64,000 nucleotides of DNA, from NCBI RefSeq assembly GCF_003314995.1, contig NZ_QNRH01000005.1:192353-256352 (forward strand), written 5' to 3'. Source of the DNA: Pseudochrobactrum asaccharolyticum (lineage in GTDB: Bacteria > Pseudomonadota > Alphaproteobacteria > Rhizobiales > Rhizobiaceae). Position 1 is the stretch's first letter, and each line of letters opens with the position of its first letter. The position numbers were made by a program, and so were the translations under genes. The notes under the pieces were generated by a model, which made no database searches, had not been told where the DNA came from, and worked only from the letters and a program-made list of their open reading frames with translations. Below, piece after piece: positions 18,379 through 27,279 of the stretch.

Positions 18379-19698
18379 TCAGGAATGCACGGTCTCGCCG
18401 TGCAGATTAATATCAAGGCCTTCAATTTCTGTGGCCTTGGATACACGCAGCCCCATAAAGATCCGGATGGCCGTCACAATCAGTGCTGTCATCAGGGCTG
18501 TGTAAAGCATGGTTACCACTACGCCATAAAGCTGCTTGAGAACTGTCGCGCCTTCTGAGAGCGGATTGATCGCAGCATCAGCAAACAGGCCGGTCAGCAA
18601 TGCCCCGATAATACCGCCGACGCCATGCACACCAAACGCATCCAGACTATCGTCATAGCCAAGCCAGTGCTTGAGTTTCACAGCTGCAAAATAGCAACCC
18701 GCACCGGATGCCACACCGATCATCAATGCACCTGACGGATTAACAAAGCCCGCTGCAGGCGTAACACCCACCAGCCCTGCCACGGCACCGGAGATAATCC
18801 CCAGCACACTCGGACGCTTGTTGATCAACCATTCCACCACCATCCAGCTCAGCGCTGCGGCTGCGGCAGCAACCTGCGTATTCACCATAGCCACGGCAGC
18901 GATACTATTGGCACCACCGGCAGAACCCGCATTGAATCCGAACCAGCCAACCCAGAGCAGTGATGCACCAATCAGCGAATAAACCAGATTATGCGGCGCC
19001 ATATTGACCTGTCCGTAGCCGTCACGCTTACCCAGCATCAGCGCCACCACCAGACCGGCAATACCGGAATTGATATGCACCACCGTACCACCGGCAAAAT
19101 CCAGCACGCCGTCACCGCCAAGAAAACCACCGCCCCACACCCAATGCGCCACCGGTACATAGACAATGAACAACCATAAAATAGTGAAAACCAGCAGGGC
19201 TGAGAATTTCATGCGCTCGGCAAAAGCACCCACTATCAGCGCAGGCGTGATGATCGCAAAAGTCATCTGAAACGTAATAAACACATATTCAGGGATTGTG
19301 CCGGTAAGCGAGGCAGGCGTTACACCGGCAAAAAACGCTTTCGATAATCCGCCGATAAAAGCATTGGCAGAACCGCCATCGCTAAATGCCAGCGAATAGC
19401 CTGCAACCATCCAGAGTACCGATGCAAGACAGGCAATCGCAAAACTCTGCATCGTTGTCGCCAGCACATTTTTGCCGCGCACCATACCGCCATAGAACAG
19501 CGCCACCCCCGGTATAGTCATCAGCAAAACCAGCAATGTGGATGTCAGCATCCACGCGGTGTCACCGGTATCAGCAACCGCATCCGGTGCCTGAGCATGA
19601 GCCTGTGCCGCCATAGCAACAGACCAAAGCACCAAGGCACAGCCTGTCATTTTTATCTTGTTACATATTGATAATCTGGGTTCTCCGAAAATAAGCAT
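18379..19698 (-). CDS. amtB: Ammonium transporter AmtB
   Basis: A 439-residue inner-membrane ammonium channel of the Amt/Rh family. After a signal-like segment (LVLWSVAMAAQAHAQA) there are eleven hydrophobic helices, with family motifs including DFAGGTVVHINSG (pore His region) and DDSLDAFGVHGVGG. ATG at 19698 has GGAGA five bases upstream; an in-frame TTG at 19701 is less likely. Usually glnK, encoding the PII regulator, precedes amtB in one operon; here no glnK lies next to it. A sigma-54 promoter about 70 bp upstream indicates NtrC-type nitrogen control. Confidence 0.95.
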   Translation of the reverse strand: MLIFGEPRLSICNKIKMTGCALVLWSVAMAAQAHAQAPDAVADTGDTAWMLTSTLLVLLMTIPGVALFYGGMVRGKNVLATTMQSFAIACLASVLWMVAGYSLAFSDGGSANAFIGGLSKAFFAGVTPASLTGTIPEYVFITFQMTFAIITPALIVGAFAERMKFSALLVFTILWLFIVYVPVAHWVWGGGFLGGDGVLDFAGGTVVHINSGIAGLVVALMLGKRDGYGQVNMAPHNLVYSLIGASLLWVGWFGFNAGSAGGANSIAAVAMVNTQVAAAAAALSWMVVEWLINKRPSVLGIISGAVAGLVGVTPAAGFVNPSGALMIGVASGAGCYFAAVKLKHWLGYDDSLDAFGVHGVGGIIGALLTGLFADAAINPLSEGATVLKQLYGVVVTMLYTALMTALIVTAIRIFMGLRVSKATEIEGLDINLHGETVHS

Positions 19699-19762
19699 CA
19701 AAATCTCCCTGTCTGCCGGAGGTTTCGCAAAAGGCGTAACTCCTTTGGCTCAAGGAAAACAA

Positions 19763-19779
19763 AGCAATTTTCATGCCAA
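19763..19779 (-). promoter_or_regulatory. Sigma-54 promoter of amtB
   Basis: On the minus strand the sequence reads TTGGCATGAAAATTGCT. It carries the GG (-24) and GC (-12) doublets with exactly ten bases between them and matches consensus TGGCACG-N4-TTGC at all but one position. Transcription would start near 19752 and read into amtB. Confidence 0.8.
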
Positions 19780-19918
19780 AAACTGAAAAATCAGACCGCA
19801 TCTATAGTCTGCAAATTACAAGACACTGATTTTGTGAGAAAATAATTTCAGATTATAAAATATTTTTTGAGCGCTCAGGTTGCACCCAAATAGCGAACAT
19901 ATGCCTTGATAGAGGGTG
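19780..19918. other. AT-rich region upstream of the amtB promoter
   Basis: No gene. Activator sites (NtrC) for the sigma-54 promoter would be expected here; I do not see a clear palindromic pair. The coaBC terminator lies just to the right. Confidence 0.4.
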
Positions 19919-19976
19919 CAAAAAACAAAACGCCTAAAAATAAAGCAGCACACTATAGTGCGCCTTATTTTTAGGC
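19919..19976 (-). terminator. Terminator of coaBC
   Basis: GCCTAAAAATAA and TTATTTTTAGGC form a 12-bp stem topped by a GCAC/GTGC extension. On the minus strand it is followed by a T-rich tract (GTTTTGTTTTTTGC), as expected after coaBC. Confidence 0.8.
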
Positions 19977-19999
19977 AGCTGAAGTTTCGTGAAATTTTA

Positions 20000-21379
20000 T
20001 CAACTTAAAGCGTCTGCGATCTTCTCAGCCAAACGCTGTGCAACTTCATCTTTATTCAGCAGCGGCCATTCATCCACGCCGTCACGGCTGACTACCAGCA
20101 CCTGATTATGGTCGCCGCCCATCACACTGGAACCATCCTCGGCAAAGCTCACATTGTTAGCGACAATCCAGTCCGCGGCTTTTTTATCCAGCTTTTTACG
20201 GGCATTATCGACCACATTCTGCGTCTCGGCCGCAAAACCAACCACGAAATGCGGGCGTTGTGCATGATGACCAATCGTTGCGAGAATGTCAGGGTTTTCC
20301 ACCATTTGCAAAGACGGCGCCGCTTCACCTGCTTGTTTTTTGATCTTCTGATCCGCCGCATTGGCTGTGCGCCAGTCGGCAACGGCCGCAACCATCACAG
20401 CGGCATCTGCAGGTAATTGCGCCTCGACGGCATCACGCATCTGCCGCGCCGTCTCCACATGAATGGTTGTAACGCCCTGCGGATCGGGAATCGTCACAGG
20501 GCCCGCCACCAGCCGCACATCCGCACCAAGTCGCGCCAGAGCCGCAGCAATCGCATGTCCCTGCTTGCCGGACGAGCGATTAGCAATATAACGCACCGGA
20601 TCAATCGGCTCATGGGTCGGGCCCGATGTGATGATGATCTTCTTTCCAGCCAGCGGCAGATACTGAAGCGGCAAAAGCAATTGTTCAATCTTAGCGACGA
20701 TCTGCAAAGGCTCACTCATGCGCCCTGTGCCTGCCTCACCTTTCTCAGCCATTTCTCCGCGCTCAGGGCCGATAAAATGCACACCATCCTGATGCAGAAG
20801 CTTCACATTGCGTTGTGTTGCCGGATTATTCCACATGGCCGGATTCATCGCTGGCGCTATCAATACCGGAATTTTCCGTGCCAGCAAAATCGCCGCCGCC
20901 AGATCACCGCCAAGCCCTGCCACCATCTGCGCCATACGATCAGCGGTCGCAGGCGCAACCACAATCAGGTCAACATCGCGCGCCAGCCTGATATGACCGA
21001 CATCCTGCTCATCCTCACGCGAGAATAAATCCGTGTAGACATGGTCGGCAGCCAATGCTCCAACCGATAAAGGTGTAATAAAAGCCTGCGCGGCCTCTGT
21101 CATCACCGGTCGCACCTGAGCACCACGCTCTTTCAAACGGCGGATCAGATCGAGCACTTTATAGGCAGCAATGCCGCCACCGATAATCAGCAGAATACGC
21201 TTGCCTTTAAGGCTTTGTGCAACGGGAACAGATGCAGGCGGCAAAGGCACAGGCGCTTGTGTTTCGCCCGACAGCAAAACCCGCACCTCCTCTTCCATCG
21301 AGCGGCCATTGGCTGCTGCCTGACGGCGTAGTGCTTCTTTTACATCTTCATCAAGGTTGCGGATCGTGATGCTGGCCAT
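20000..21379 (-). CDS. coaBC: CoaBC (PPC decarboxylase / phosphopantothenate-cysteine ligase) with N-terminal FitA-like ribbon-helix-helix domain
   Basis: Bifunctional coenzyme A enzyme of 459 residues. The CoaC flavodoxin-like half (about 58-235) shows GGGIAAYKVLDLIRRL and the PAMNPAMWNNPATQ substrate clamp. The CoaB half (about 245-459) begins GKKIIITSGPTHEPIDPVRYI and has NRSSGKQG. Unusually, residues 1-45 (MASITIRNLDEDVKEALRRQ, then GRSMEEEVRVLL) are a ribbon-helix-helix domain of the kind found in FitA/VapB antitoxins. A Pro-rich linker (APVPLPPASVPVAQ) joins it to CoaC. E. coli CoaBC, about 50 residues shorter, lacks it. A Shine-Dalgarno (GGAGG) precedes this start, supporting translation of the extra domain. 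Confidence 0.92.
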   Translation of the reverse strand: MASITIRNLDEDVKEALRRQAAANGRSMEEEVRVLLSGETQAPVPLPPASVPVAQSLKGKRILLIIGGGIAAYKVLDLIRRLKERGAQVRPVMTEAAQAFITPLSVGALAADHVYTDLFSREDEQDVGHIRLARDVDLIVVAPATADRMAQMVAGLGGDLAAAILLARKIPVLIAPAMNPAMWNNPATQRNVKLLHQDGVHFIGPERGEMAEKGEAGTGRMSEPLQIVAKIEQLLLPLQYLPLAGKKIIITSGPTHEPIDPVRYIANRSSGKQGHAIAAALARLGADVRLVAGPVTIPDPQGVTTIHVETARQMRDAVEAQLPADAAVMVAAVADWRTANAADQKIKKQAGEAAPSLQMVENPDILATIGHHAQRPHFVVGFAAETQNVVDNARKKLDKKAADWIVANNVSFAEDGSSVMGGDHNQVLVVSRDGVDEWPLLNKDEVAQRLAEKIADALS

Positions 21380-21392
21380 AGGAAGCCTCCAA

Positions 21393-21428
21393 CAAAAAAA
21401 GCGATATTCCTTTCAGAATATCGCTTTT
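21393..21428 (-). terminator. Terminator of ubiB
   Basis: GCGATATTC/GAATATCGC, extended by A/T pairs, with a T run on the minus strand; it separates ubiB from coaBC. Confidence 0.8.
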
Positions 21429-21465
21429 AAACTCAAAATTGCAATCATTTATGCAATCAATGCAA

Positions 21466-23034
21466 TCAAAAGAGCAATTTTGCCGTCAGGATCACCATAC
21501 AGGCAGCGATCACAATCAGTGCCACGCGACCTGTACGCGTATGACGCGCCTCTGCCTTGCCGATTGCAGCAGCAGTAGCCTCATCGAAACGCAGACCATT
21601 GGCAGCCATATTATCCAGCTCTCCGGACAGCCGCTCCAGACGCTTGGTCAGCTCCGGTGTCTGACGCATGAAATGCAGCAACGCCATGCCGCTTTCTTTA
21701 ACATCCCCGACAATACCGACAGGACCCAGATTTTTACGAATCCAGCCACCAACGACCGGCTCAGCCGATTTCCACATATTGAAATTCGGGTCGAGTGTGC
21801 GCGACACACCTTCCACGACAACCATGGTTTTTTGCAGCATGATCAGTTCAGCGCGAGTTTCCATGTCGAACAGTTCGGTTACTTCAAACAGCAAGGTCAG
21901 CAGCTTTGCCATGGAAATGGTTTCAGCGGGCTGACCATGGATCGGCTCGCCAATCGCACGGATTGCCTGCGCAAAGCTCGCCACATCATGATGATGCGGT
22001 ACATAGCCTGCCTCAAAATGCACCTCGGCGACACGGCGATAATCGCGCGTGATAAAACCGTAAAGAATTTCTGCCAGAAAACGGCGCTGTTGCTTGTTCA
22101 GGCGGCCGGTAATACCGAAATCCACGGCAACAATTGTGCCCTTAGGGTCAACAAACAGATTGCCCGGATGCATATCCGCATGGAAAAAACCATCGCGCAG
22201 CGTATGACGCAGGAAGGACTGGATCAGTGTGCGCGCCAGTTTTTGCAGATCAAAACCGGCAGCGCGTAAGCCCTCAACATCCGACATTTTAATGCCGTCG
22301 ATCCATTCCATGGTTAGCACATCGCGACCGGTGCGCTCCCAATCCACGGCAGGTACACGAAAACCCTCGTCTTCCTTGATATTCTCGGCAATTTCAGACA
22401 GAGCCGCCGCTTCCAGACGCAAATCCATCTCAATACGTGTCGTTTGCGCCAGCGTTTCTGCAACCATCACAGGACGCAAACGGCGCGTAACCGGCACAAA
22501 ACGCTCCTGCAATTTTGCCACCATGAAGAAGCCTTCAAGATCCTGCGCAAAACGCAGGCGGACACCCGGACGAATAACTTTTACTGCAACCTTGCGCTTG
22601 CCGTCCACAATAGCGGGATGCACCTGCGCCATCGAGGCCGCCGCAATCGGCGGATCAAATTGCGTGAAGAGATTATCGACAGTGCGACCAAGCGAGCCTT
22701 CAACCGTGCGCCGTGCAGCCTCTTCCGGAAAGAAGTCCATACGATCCTGCAACAGTTGCAGGTCATCGGCGACTTCCTTGCCGACAAAATCAGGACGGGT
22801 GGCCAGAAACTGCCCAAGCTTGACATAAGACGGCCCCAGCCGGTTCATCGCCCGTGACATACGCTCTGAACGGGCGGTATCGCGAGAACGCTTGCGGGAC
22901 AGTGCACCTGCAACGCGGTGGGCAAAAGCAGGCAAACCACTCAGGCCTTCTGCCGGCAATGCGCTGATCACACCTTCGCGGGTCATGACCCAACCGGCAT
23001 GGATCAGTCGGAAACTAGCAGCAATGCGGCCCAT
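21466..23034 (-). CDS. ubiB: UbiB, atypical kinase-like ubiquinone biosynthesis protein
   Basis: A 522-residue ABC1/ADCK/UbiB-family protein needed for ubiquinone synthesis; it acts as an ATPase-like factor for the Ubi complex, not as the hydroxylase it was once called. Visible: the family's KxGQ motif (YVKLGQFLATRPDF), the Ala-rich loop (AAASMAQVHPA), VAVKVIRPGV with the ATP-binding Lys, the catalytic-loop equivalent HADMHPGNLFV and metal-binding AVDFGITG. A C-terminal hydrophobic helix (VALIVIAACMVILTAKLLF) anchors it in the membrane. ubiE lies 97 bp upstream on the same strand, forming a ubiquinone pair. Confidence 0.93.
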   Translation of the reverse strand: MGRIAASFRLIHAGWVMTREGVISALPAEGLSGLPAFAHRVAGALSRKRSRDTARSERMSRAMNRLGPSYVKLGQFLATRPDFVGKEVADDLQLLQDRMDFFPEEAARRTVEGSLGRTVDNLFTQFDPPIAAASMAQVHPAIVDGKRKVAVKVIRPGVRLRFAQDLEGFFMVAKLQERFVPVTRRLRPVMVAETLAQTTRIEMDLRLEAAALSEIAENIKEDEGFRVPAVDWERTGRDVLTMEWIDGIKMSDVEGLRAAGFDLQKLARTLIQSFLRHTLRDGFFHADMHPGNLFVDPKGTIVAVDFGITGRLNKQQRRFLAEILYGFITRDYRRVAEVHFEAGYVPHHHDVASFAQAIRAIGEPIHGQPAETISMAKLLTLLFEVTELFDMETRAELIMLQKTMVVVEGVSRTLDPNFNMWKSAEPVVGGWIRKNLGPVGIVGDVKESGMALLHFMRQTPELTKRLERLSGELDNMAANGLRFDEATAAAIGKAEARHTRTGRVALIVIAACMVILTAKLLF

Positions 23035-23131
23035 AACTCACTCACTTTACAGAGCGCATTCCGGAAATTATGTATCAGCTTCCGGAATTAAAATGCGCGG
23101 GAAATAATAATCAGATTTTCCAGCCGGCCAG

Positions 23132-23959
23132 TTAAATCTTCCAACCAGAATGCAGGCTGGCAATACCGCCGGTAAAGTTGCGCCATGTCACACGCGAGAA
23201 ACCAGCCGCAGTGATCATATTGGCAAAATCCTGCTGTTTCGGGAATTTACGGATCGATTCAACCAGATATTTATAAGAATCCGCATCACCGGTGATCATC
23301 TTGCCGATAGCCGGAATGGCATGGAACGACCACTGATCATAAATTTTATCCAGCAGCGGCATTTCCACTTCGGAAAATTCGAGACAGAGGAAACGACCAC
23401 CCGGTTTCAGAACGCGGAAAGCCTCTTCCAGCGCCCAGTCAATATGCGGCACATTACGGATACCGAAAGCAATCGTATAGGCGTCAAAGGAATTATCGTC
23501 GAAAGGCAGCTTCTCAGCATTTGCCTCAACAAAATCCACATTATTCAGCAGGCCTTTTTTGGCCGCACGTTCCTGCCCGACAGCCAGCATGGAGCCGTTA
23601 ATATCAAGCACGGTTGTATGCGCCTGACGATCCGAAGCCTCAACAATACGGAAAGCAATATCACCGGTACCACCAGCCACATCAAGCGAGCGCCAGTTCT
23701 GGATATGTGACGGGATTTTCGGCGGCGCCAGCCAGGCAACCATTGCATCTTTCCACGCGCGGTGCAGACCGGCGGACATCAGATCATTCATCACATCGTA
23801 GCGCTTGGCCACACTGTGAAAAACCTCATTCACCAACCCCTGCTTGGACTCTTCATCGACCTTCTGAAAGCCGAAAGAATTTTCCATGCCGCCATGGGCA
23901 CCGACACGGCTCTGGTCTGCGCCCTGATCTGCCGGAGAGTTTTCGTGTTGCTGGCTCAT
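23132..23959 (-). CDS. ubiE: Ubiquinone/menaquinone C-methyltransferase UbiE
   Basis: SAM-dependent C-methyltransferase of 275 residues in ubiquinone synthesis. The SAM-binding motif [12 protein letters not shown], the post-motif [19 protein letters not shown] and the family signatures [19 protein letters not shown] and [12 protein letters not shown] are present. A 25-residue hydrophilic N-terminal tail precedes the fold. Transcribed towards ubiB. Confidence 0.95.
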   Translation of the reverse strand: MSQQHENSPADQGADQSRVGAHGGMENSFGFQKVDEESKQGLVNEVFHSVAKRYDVMNDLMSAGLHRAWKDAMVAWLAPPKIPSHIQNWRSLDVAGGTGDIAFRIVEASDRQAHTTVLDINGSMLAVGQERAAKKGLLNNVDFVEANAEKLPFDDNSFDAYTIAFGIRNVPHIDWALEEAFRVLKPGGRFLCLEFSEVEMPLLDKIYDQWSFHAIPAIGKMITGDADSYKYLVESIRKFPKQQDFANMITAAGFSRVTWRNFTGGIASLHSGWKI

Positions 23960-24370
23960 AATTTATCCTGTCCTGCCTGCCCAACTTACCCGTTGGAACC
24001 AAAGCATTGCATAGAGACCCGAAACTGCAAATTTCAAGCTATGCCTGATGAAACATCTGCCTAGTAGCATATAAAGGCTGAGCACGATGTTACAAGCAAA
24101 TACGGCAAAGTTTGATATGACTTAACAAAATTTGCGTCGCAAAGCGCCAGCAATAATGATTCTTTTAGCGTATAAAACCCGTCACAGTTTCGTGTAGCTC
24201 TGCACATTCACCGCCAAAGCCGGACTTTCAGGCCAGAGAATTGTATAAAACGGGGCAAAAAGACACCTCTCTGCTTTTCCCTACCGGTATTTTGGCTTAT
24301 TGCGGTCTGGAAAATTCATCGGCTTCGGCTAATAATGTGAAAAATAAATTTTTGAAAGCAGCGGTATATT
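23960..24370. other. Intergenic region between divergent ubiE and upp
   Basis: About 410 bp with no supportable gene. It must hold promoters for ubiE and upp; none stands out enough to name. No riboswitch fold recognised. Confidence 0.5.
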
Positions 24371-24997
24371 ATGAGCATCACGGTCGTTGATCATCCGCTT
24401 GTCCAGCACAAGCTCACCATCATGCGCATGAAAGAAACTTCAACCGCCAGCTTCCGGCGGTTGCTGAAAGAGATTTCCCTTCTGCTCTGCTATGAAGTGA
24501 CCCGCGATCTCGATCTGACAACCACCATGATCGAGACCCCGATGCAGCCAATGGAATCGCCGATCCTTGACGGCAAGAAACTGGTTTTTGCATCCATCCT
24601 GCGTGCAGGTAACGGTCTTCTGGAAGGTATGCTGGATCTGGTACCGGCAGCACGCGTTGCCCATATCGGTCTCTACCGCGACCACAAAACCATGCAGCCG
24701 GTAGAATATTATTTCAAAGCACCGGAAGATATCGTCAATCGTCTGATTATCGTTGTTGATCCGATGCTGGCGACCGGCAACTCCGCTGTTGAAGCAATCA
24801 CCATGCTGAAAAAGCGCGGTGCGAGCAATATCCGCTTCCTCTGCCTGCTGGCAGCACCGGAAGGCATCAAACATTTTGCTGAAGCACATCCGGATGTACC
24901 GATGTACACAGCAGCAATTGATGAGAAGCTGAATGAAGACGGTTATATTGTTCCGGGTCTCGGTGATGCCGGTGACCGTATGTACGGCACCAAATAA
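24371..24997 (+). CDS. upp: Uracil phosphoribosyltransferase
   Basis: Cytoplasmic salvage enzyme of 208 residues that makes UMP from uracil and PRPP. The PRPP-binding motif [11 protein letters not shown] and the C-terminal uracil-binding region ([17 protein letters not shown]) are intact, and the length is normal. A nearby nucleoside uptake and phosphorylase operon would supply uracil. The last codons are partly duplicated downstream of the stop, and a very strong terminator follows. Confidence 0.97.
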   Translation: MSITVVDHPLVQHKLTIMRMKETSTASFRRLLKEISLLLCYEVTRDLDLTTTMIETPMQPMESPILDGKKLVFASILRAGNGLLEGMLDLVPAARVAHIGLYRDHKTMQPVEYYFKAPEDIVNRLIIVVDPMLATGNSAVEAITMLKKRGASNIRFLCLLAAPEGIKHFAEAHPDVPMYTAAIDEKLNEDGYIVPGLGDAGDRMYGTK

Positions 24998-25039
24998 TCA
25001 ATAAAGCGACCGTATGTACGGTTGCAAATAATTGAGGCG
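24972..25039 (+). repeat. Partial tandem duplication of the upp 3' end
   Basis: Two 34-bp units (24972-25005 and 25006-25039) share GACCGTATGTACGG and CAAATAAT in register. The second unit copies the last codons and stop of upp with substitutions. It is non-coding after the stop. Confidence 0.7.
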
Positions 25040-25057
25040 ATTTCATCGTCACTCCTT

Positions 25058-25100
25058 AAAATCAAGGCCCCGGAAATAGCTTTCCGGGGCCTTGATTTTT
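25058..25100. terminator. Bidirectional terminator between upp and the bdcA-like gene
   Basis: Perfect 19-bp stem (AAAATCAAGGCCCCGGAAA and its complement) with loop TAGC and A/T tails on both sides, serving convergent upp and the SDR gene. Confidence 0.95.
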
Positions 25101-25116
25101 AAAGTGACCGGCAGTT

Positions 25117-25830
25117 TTATGCGCCGAAACCACCGTCAATCGTATGCATCGCGCCGGTTATGCCACGGGCTTCCTTGCTTGCCAGATAGGCAGCAAGACC
25201 GGCAACTTCATCGGCTGTGCCATGCTGTTTCAATGCCATCACGCTATGCATCAGTTCTGTCATCGGGCCATCGGCTGGGTTCATATCCGTATCTGTCGGG
25301 CCTGGCTGAATAATATTCACTGTGATTGAACGATGCCCGAAGTCACGTGCCAAACCGCGCGCCATACCCTGCAAGGCTGATTTGGTCATGCCATAGGCAG
25401 CGAGCCCCGTAAAAGGAACGCGATCTGCATTCACAGAACCAATGACCAGAATACGACCGCCGTCAGGCATGGTGCGTGCAGCTTCCACCGCAGCAAAATA
25501 AGGTGCCTTGATATTCAGGTCGATCATCCGTTCAACCTCGGCTGCATCCAGCTCAAGGGGATCACCAAACATAACAACACCGGCATTAACCACCAGTACA
25601 TCAACAGGCCCCGCATCACGCACAGTTTGCACCAGAGCCTGCAAGTCCGTAGCGTCCGAATGAATAGCCTCAGCACCGGTTTTATCTGCCAGCGTCTTAG
25701 CGGCATCAACTGAGGCCGCATAGGTGAATTTCACGGCAGCACCTTCACTTGCAAAGCGCTTGACAATTGCTGCGCCAATGCCACGGCTACCGCCAATCAC
25801 CAGTATATTTTTGTTTTTAAAATCAGACAT
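25117..25830 (-). CDS. bdcA: BdcA-like SDR, cyclic-di-GMP-binding biofilm dispersal protein
   Basis: A 237-residue classical short-chain dehydrogenase with GGSRGIGAAIV (cofactor loop), NAG (VVNAGVVMFG), catalytic Ser in VIGSVNADR, and YGMTK. Its sequence follows E. coli BdcA closely along the length (SVEAARxMPxGGRIL-type segment, SALQGMARGLARDFG, ending TGAMHTIDGGFGA). BdcA is reported to bind cyclic di-GMP and promote biofilm dispersal; enzyme activity is less clear. In E. coli the TetR-type bdcR is divergent; no tetR gene adjoins here, although a palindromic operator-like site overlaps the promoter. Confidence 0.8.
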   Translation of the reverse strand: MSDFKNKNILVIGGSRGIGAAIVKRFASEGAAVKFTYAASVDAAKTLADKTGAEAIHSDATDLQALVQTVRDAGPVDVLVVNAGVVMFGDPLELDAAEVERMIDLNIKAPYFAAVEAARTMPDGGRILVIGSVNADRVPFTGLAAYGMTKSALQGMARGLARDFGHRSITVNIIQPGPTDTDMNPADGPMTELMHSVMALKQHGTADEVAGLAAYLASKEARGITGAMHTIDGGFGA

Positions 25831-25892
25831 CTCAGCCTCATGATTAATAACGAGACCTGATAGATAAATCTGAAAATCTGCTTTTCAATAAA

Positions 25893-25912
25893 ATTATATA
25901 GTGATCACTATA
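25893..25912 (-). promoter_or_regulatory. Palindromic operator overlapping the bdcA-like promoter
   Basis: TATAGTGATCACTATA (25897-25912) is a perfect 16-bp palindrome. On the minus strand it runs into TATAAT (complement of 25893-25898), a -10 element for the SDR gene. This is the geometry of a TetR-type repressor site; the regulator is not encoded nearby. Confidence 0.6.
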
Positions 25913-25922
25913 ATTTTATAAA

Positions 25923-27236
25923 TCACAAAGTGACCGTCTCATAGATCACCGGATAAGCCTGCGGCTTGGCCTCACAGATCCCCATTGCCTGTTGCACCAT
26001 TTGCACGGCCGTATCAGCTTTATCCTGCGTCTGCGCATGAATGACTGCCAGTACGTCACCGGCCTTCACTCCGCTGCCAAGCGGCAGAATATCAGTCACA
26101 CCAACAGCCGGATCAATCTGATCCTGCGGGCGCATACGCCCCCCGCCCAAGGCCACCACACTCATGCCGATTGCACGGGTATCAATAGTACTGATGTATC
26201 CGTCAACGGCAGCACGCACCGGAATTTGTACATTAGATACGGGTAAGTAGTGCGCTGCCTTCTCAACAAAATCCGCAGGCCCGCCAAGTCCAGCCACCAT
26301 AAGGCCGAATTTTTCTGCGGCACGGCCATTCTTTAACACCGCTCCGGTTTGTGCCAGACCATCGTCAATATTTTTAGCCAGTCCTGCCGTCACCAGCATG
26401 TGGGCGGCAAGATTAAGCACCACTTCGGCCAAGCGTGGCTGTTGTATTGCCCCTGTCAAAAAATCAACGGCATTTTGCACTTCCACGGCATTACCAGCGC
26501 AATCAGCAAGCGGTTCGTTCATATCGGTAATCAGTGCACTGGTCGGCAGACCAGCGCCATTGGCAACCTGCACCAGACTTTGTGCCAGTGCTTTGGCATC
26601 ATCGTAGGTCGGCATGAACGCACCGCTGCCGGTCTTCACATCCAGCACCAGACCACCAATACCGGAAGCCAGTTTTTTCGAGAGAATAGATGCCGTAATC
26701 AGCGGAATAGATTCCACTGTCGCTGTCACATCACGCACCGCATAGAAGCGCTTATCCGCCGGAGCGAGATCACCTGTCGGGCCAATAATGGCGCAGCCGC
26801 AATCGCGCACCACTTTGTCAAACAAAGCCTTATCCGGATAACTCTGATAGCCGGGGATCGCATCCATCTTGTCCAGCGTACCACCGGTATGGCCAAGCCC
26901 ACGACCGGAAATCATCGGCACATAGGCACCACAAGCAGCAACAATCGGTGCCAGCATCAACGAAACATTATCGCCCACACCACCCGTAGAATGTTTATCC
27001 ACCACAGGCCCGTCGAGGTCACGCCATTCCAGCACATCACCGGAATATTGCATCGCTGTTGTCAGCGCTACCGCCTCATCGCGGTTCATCCCGTTAAAAT
27101 AAACCGCCATACCAAAGGCAGCAATCTGCCCTTCGCTCACGCTGCCATCGGTTATACCGCGCACAAATGCCGTGATCGCTTCAGCGCTTAAAACCTGACG
27201 GTCACGTTTTGTCCGAATAATCTCCTGCGGCAGCAT
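25923..27236 (-). CDS. deoA: Thymidine phosphorylase DeoA
   Basis: A 437-residue enzyme that splits thymidine and deoxyuridine with phosphate into base and deoxyribose 1-phosphate. It has the phosphate-binding loop DKHSTGGVGDN, the glycine-rich SGRGLGHTGGTLDK signature, the KLASG region and normal length. It is last in the minus-strand nucleoside operon, 43 bp after the purine nucleoside phosphorylase gene. With cdd upstream the operon can process cytidine-type nucleosides to uracil for upp. Confidence 0.95.
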   Translation of the reverse strand: MLPQEIIRTKRDRQVLSAEAITAFVRGITDGSVSEGQIAAFGMAVYFNGMNRDEAVALTTAMQYSGDVLEWRDLDGPVVDKHSTGGVGDNVSLMLAPIVAACGAYVPMISGRGLGHTGGTLDKMDAIPGYQSYPDKALFDKVVRDCGCAIIGPTGDLAPADKRFYAVRDVTATVESIPLITASILSKKLASGIGGLVLDVKTGSGAFMPTYDDAKALAQSLVQVANGAGLPTSALITDMNEPLADCAGNAVEVQNAVDFLTGAIQQPRLAEVVLNLAAHMLVTAGLAKNIDDGLAQTGAVLKNGRAAEKFGLMVAGLGGPADFVEKAAHYLPVSNVQIPVRAAVDGYISTIDTRAIGMSVVALGGGRMRPQDQIDPAVGVTDILPLGSGVKAGDVLAVIHAQTQDKADTAVQMVQQAMGICEAKPQAYPVIYETVTL

Positions 27237-27279
27237 GGCATCCCTCCCAGAATACTCTGTCTGTTTATTTTAGACGTAT

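Noticed and set aside
16680..18446. 588-codon open frame on the minus strand opposite prfC
   Set aside because: It lies antisense to a complete, motif-bearing prfC; its translation has no domain pattern and is rich in residues typical of an antisense frame of a GC-biased gene.
21439..22269. 276-codon plus-strand open frame
   Set aside because: Antisense to ubiB; low-complexity His/Gln-rich translation without a fold pattern.
26349..27191. 280-codon plus-strand open frame
   Set aside because: Antisense to deoA, which has all its motifs; no recognisable product.
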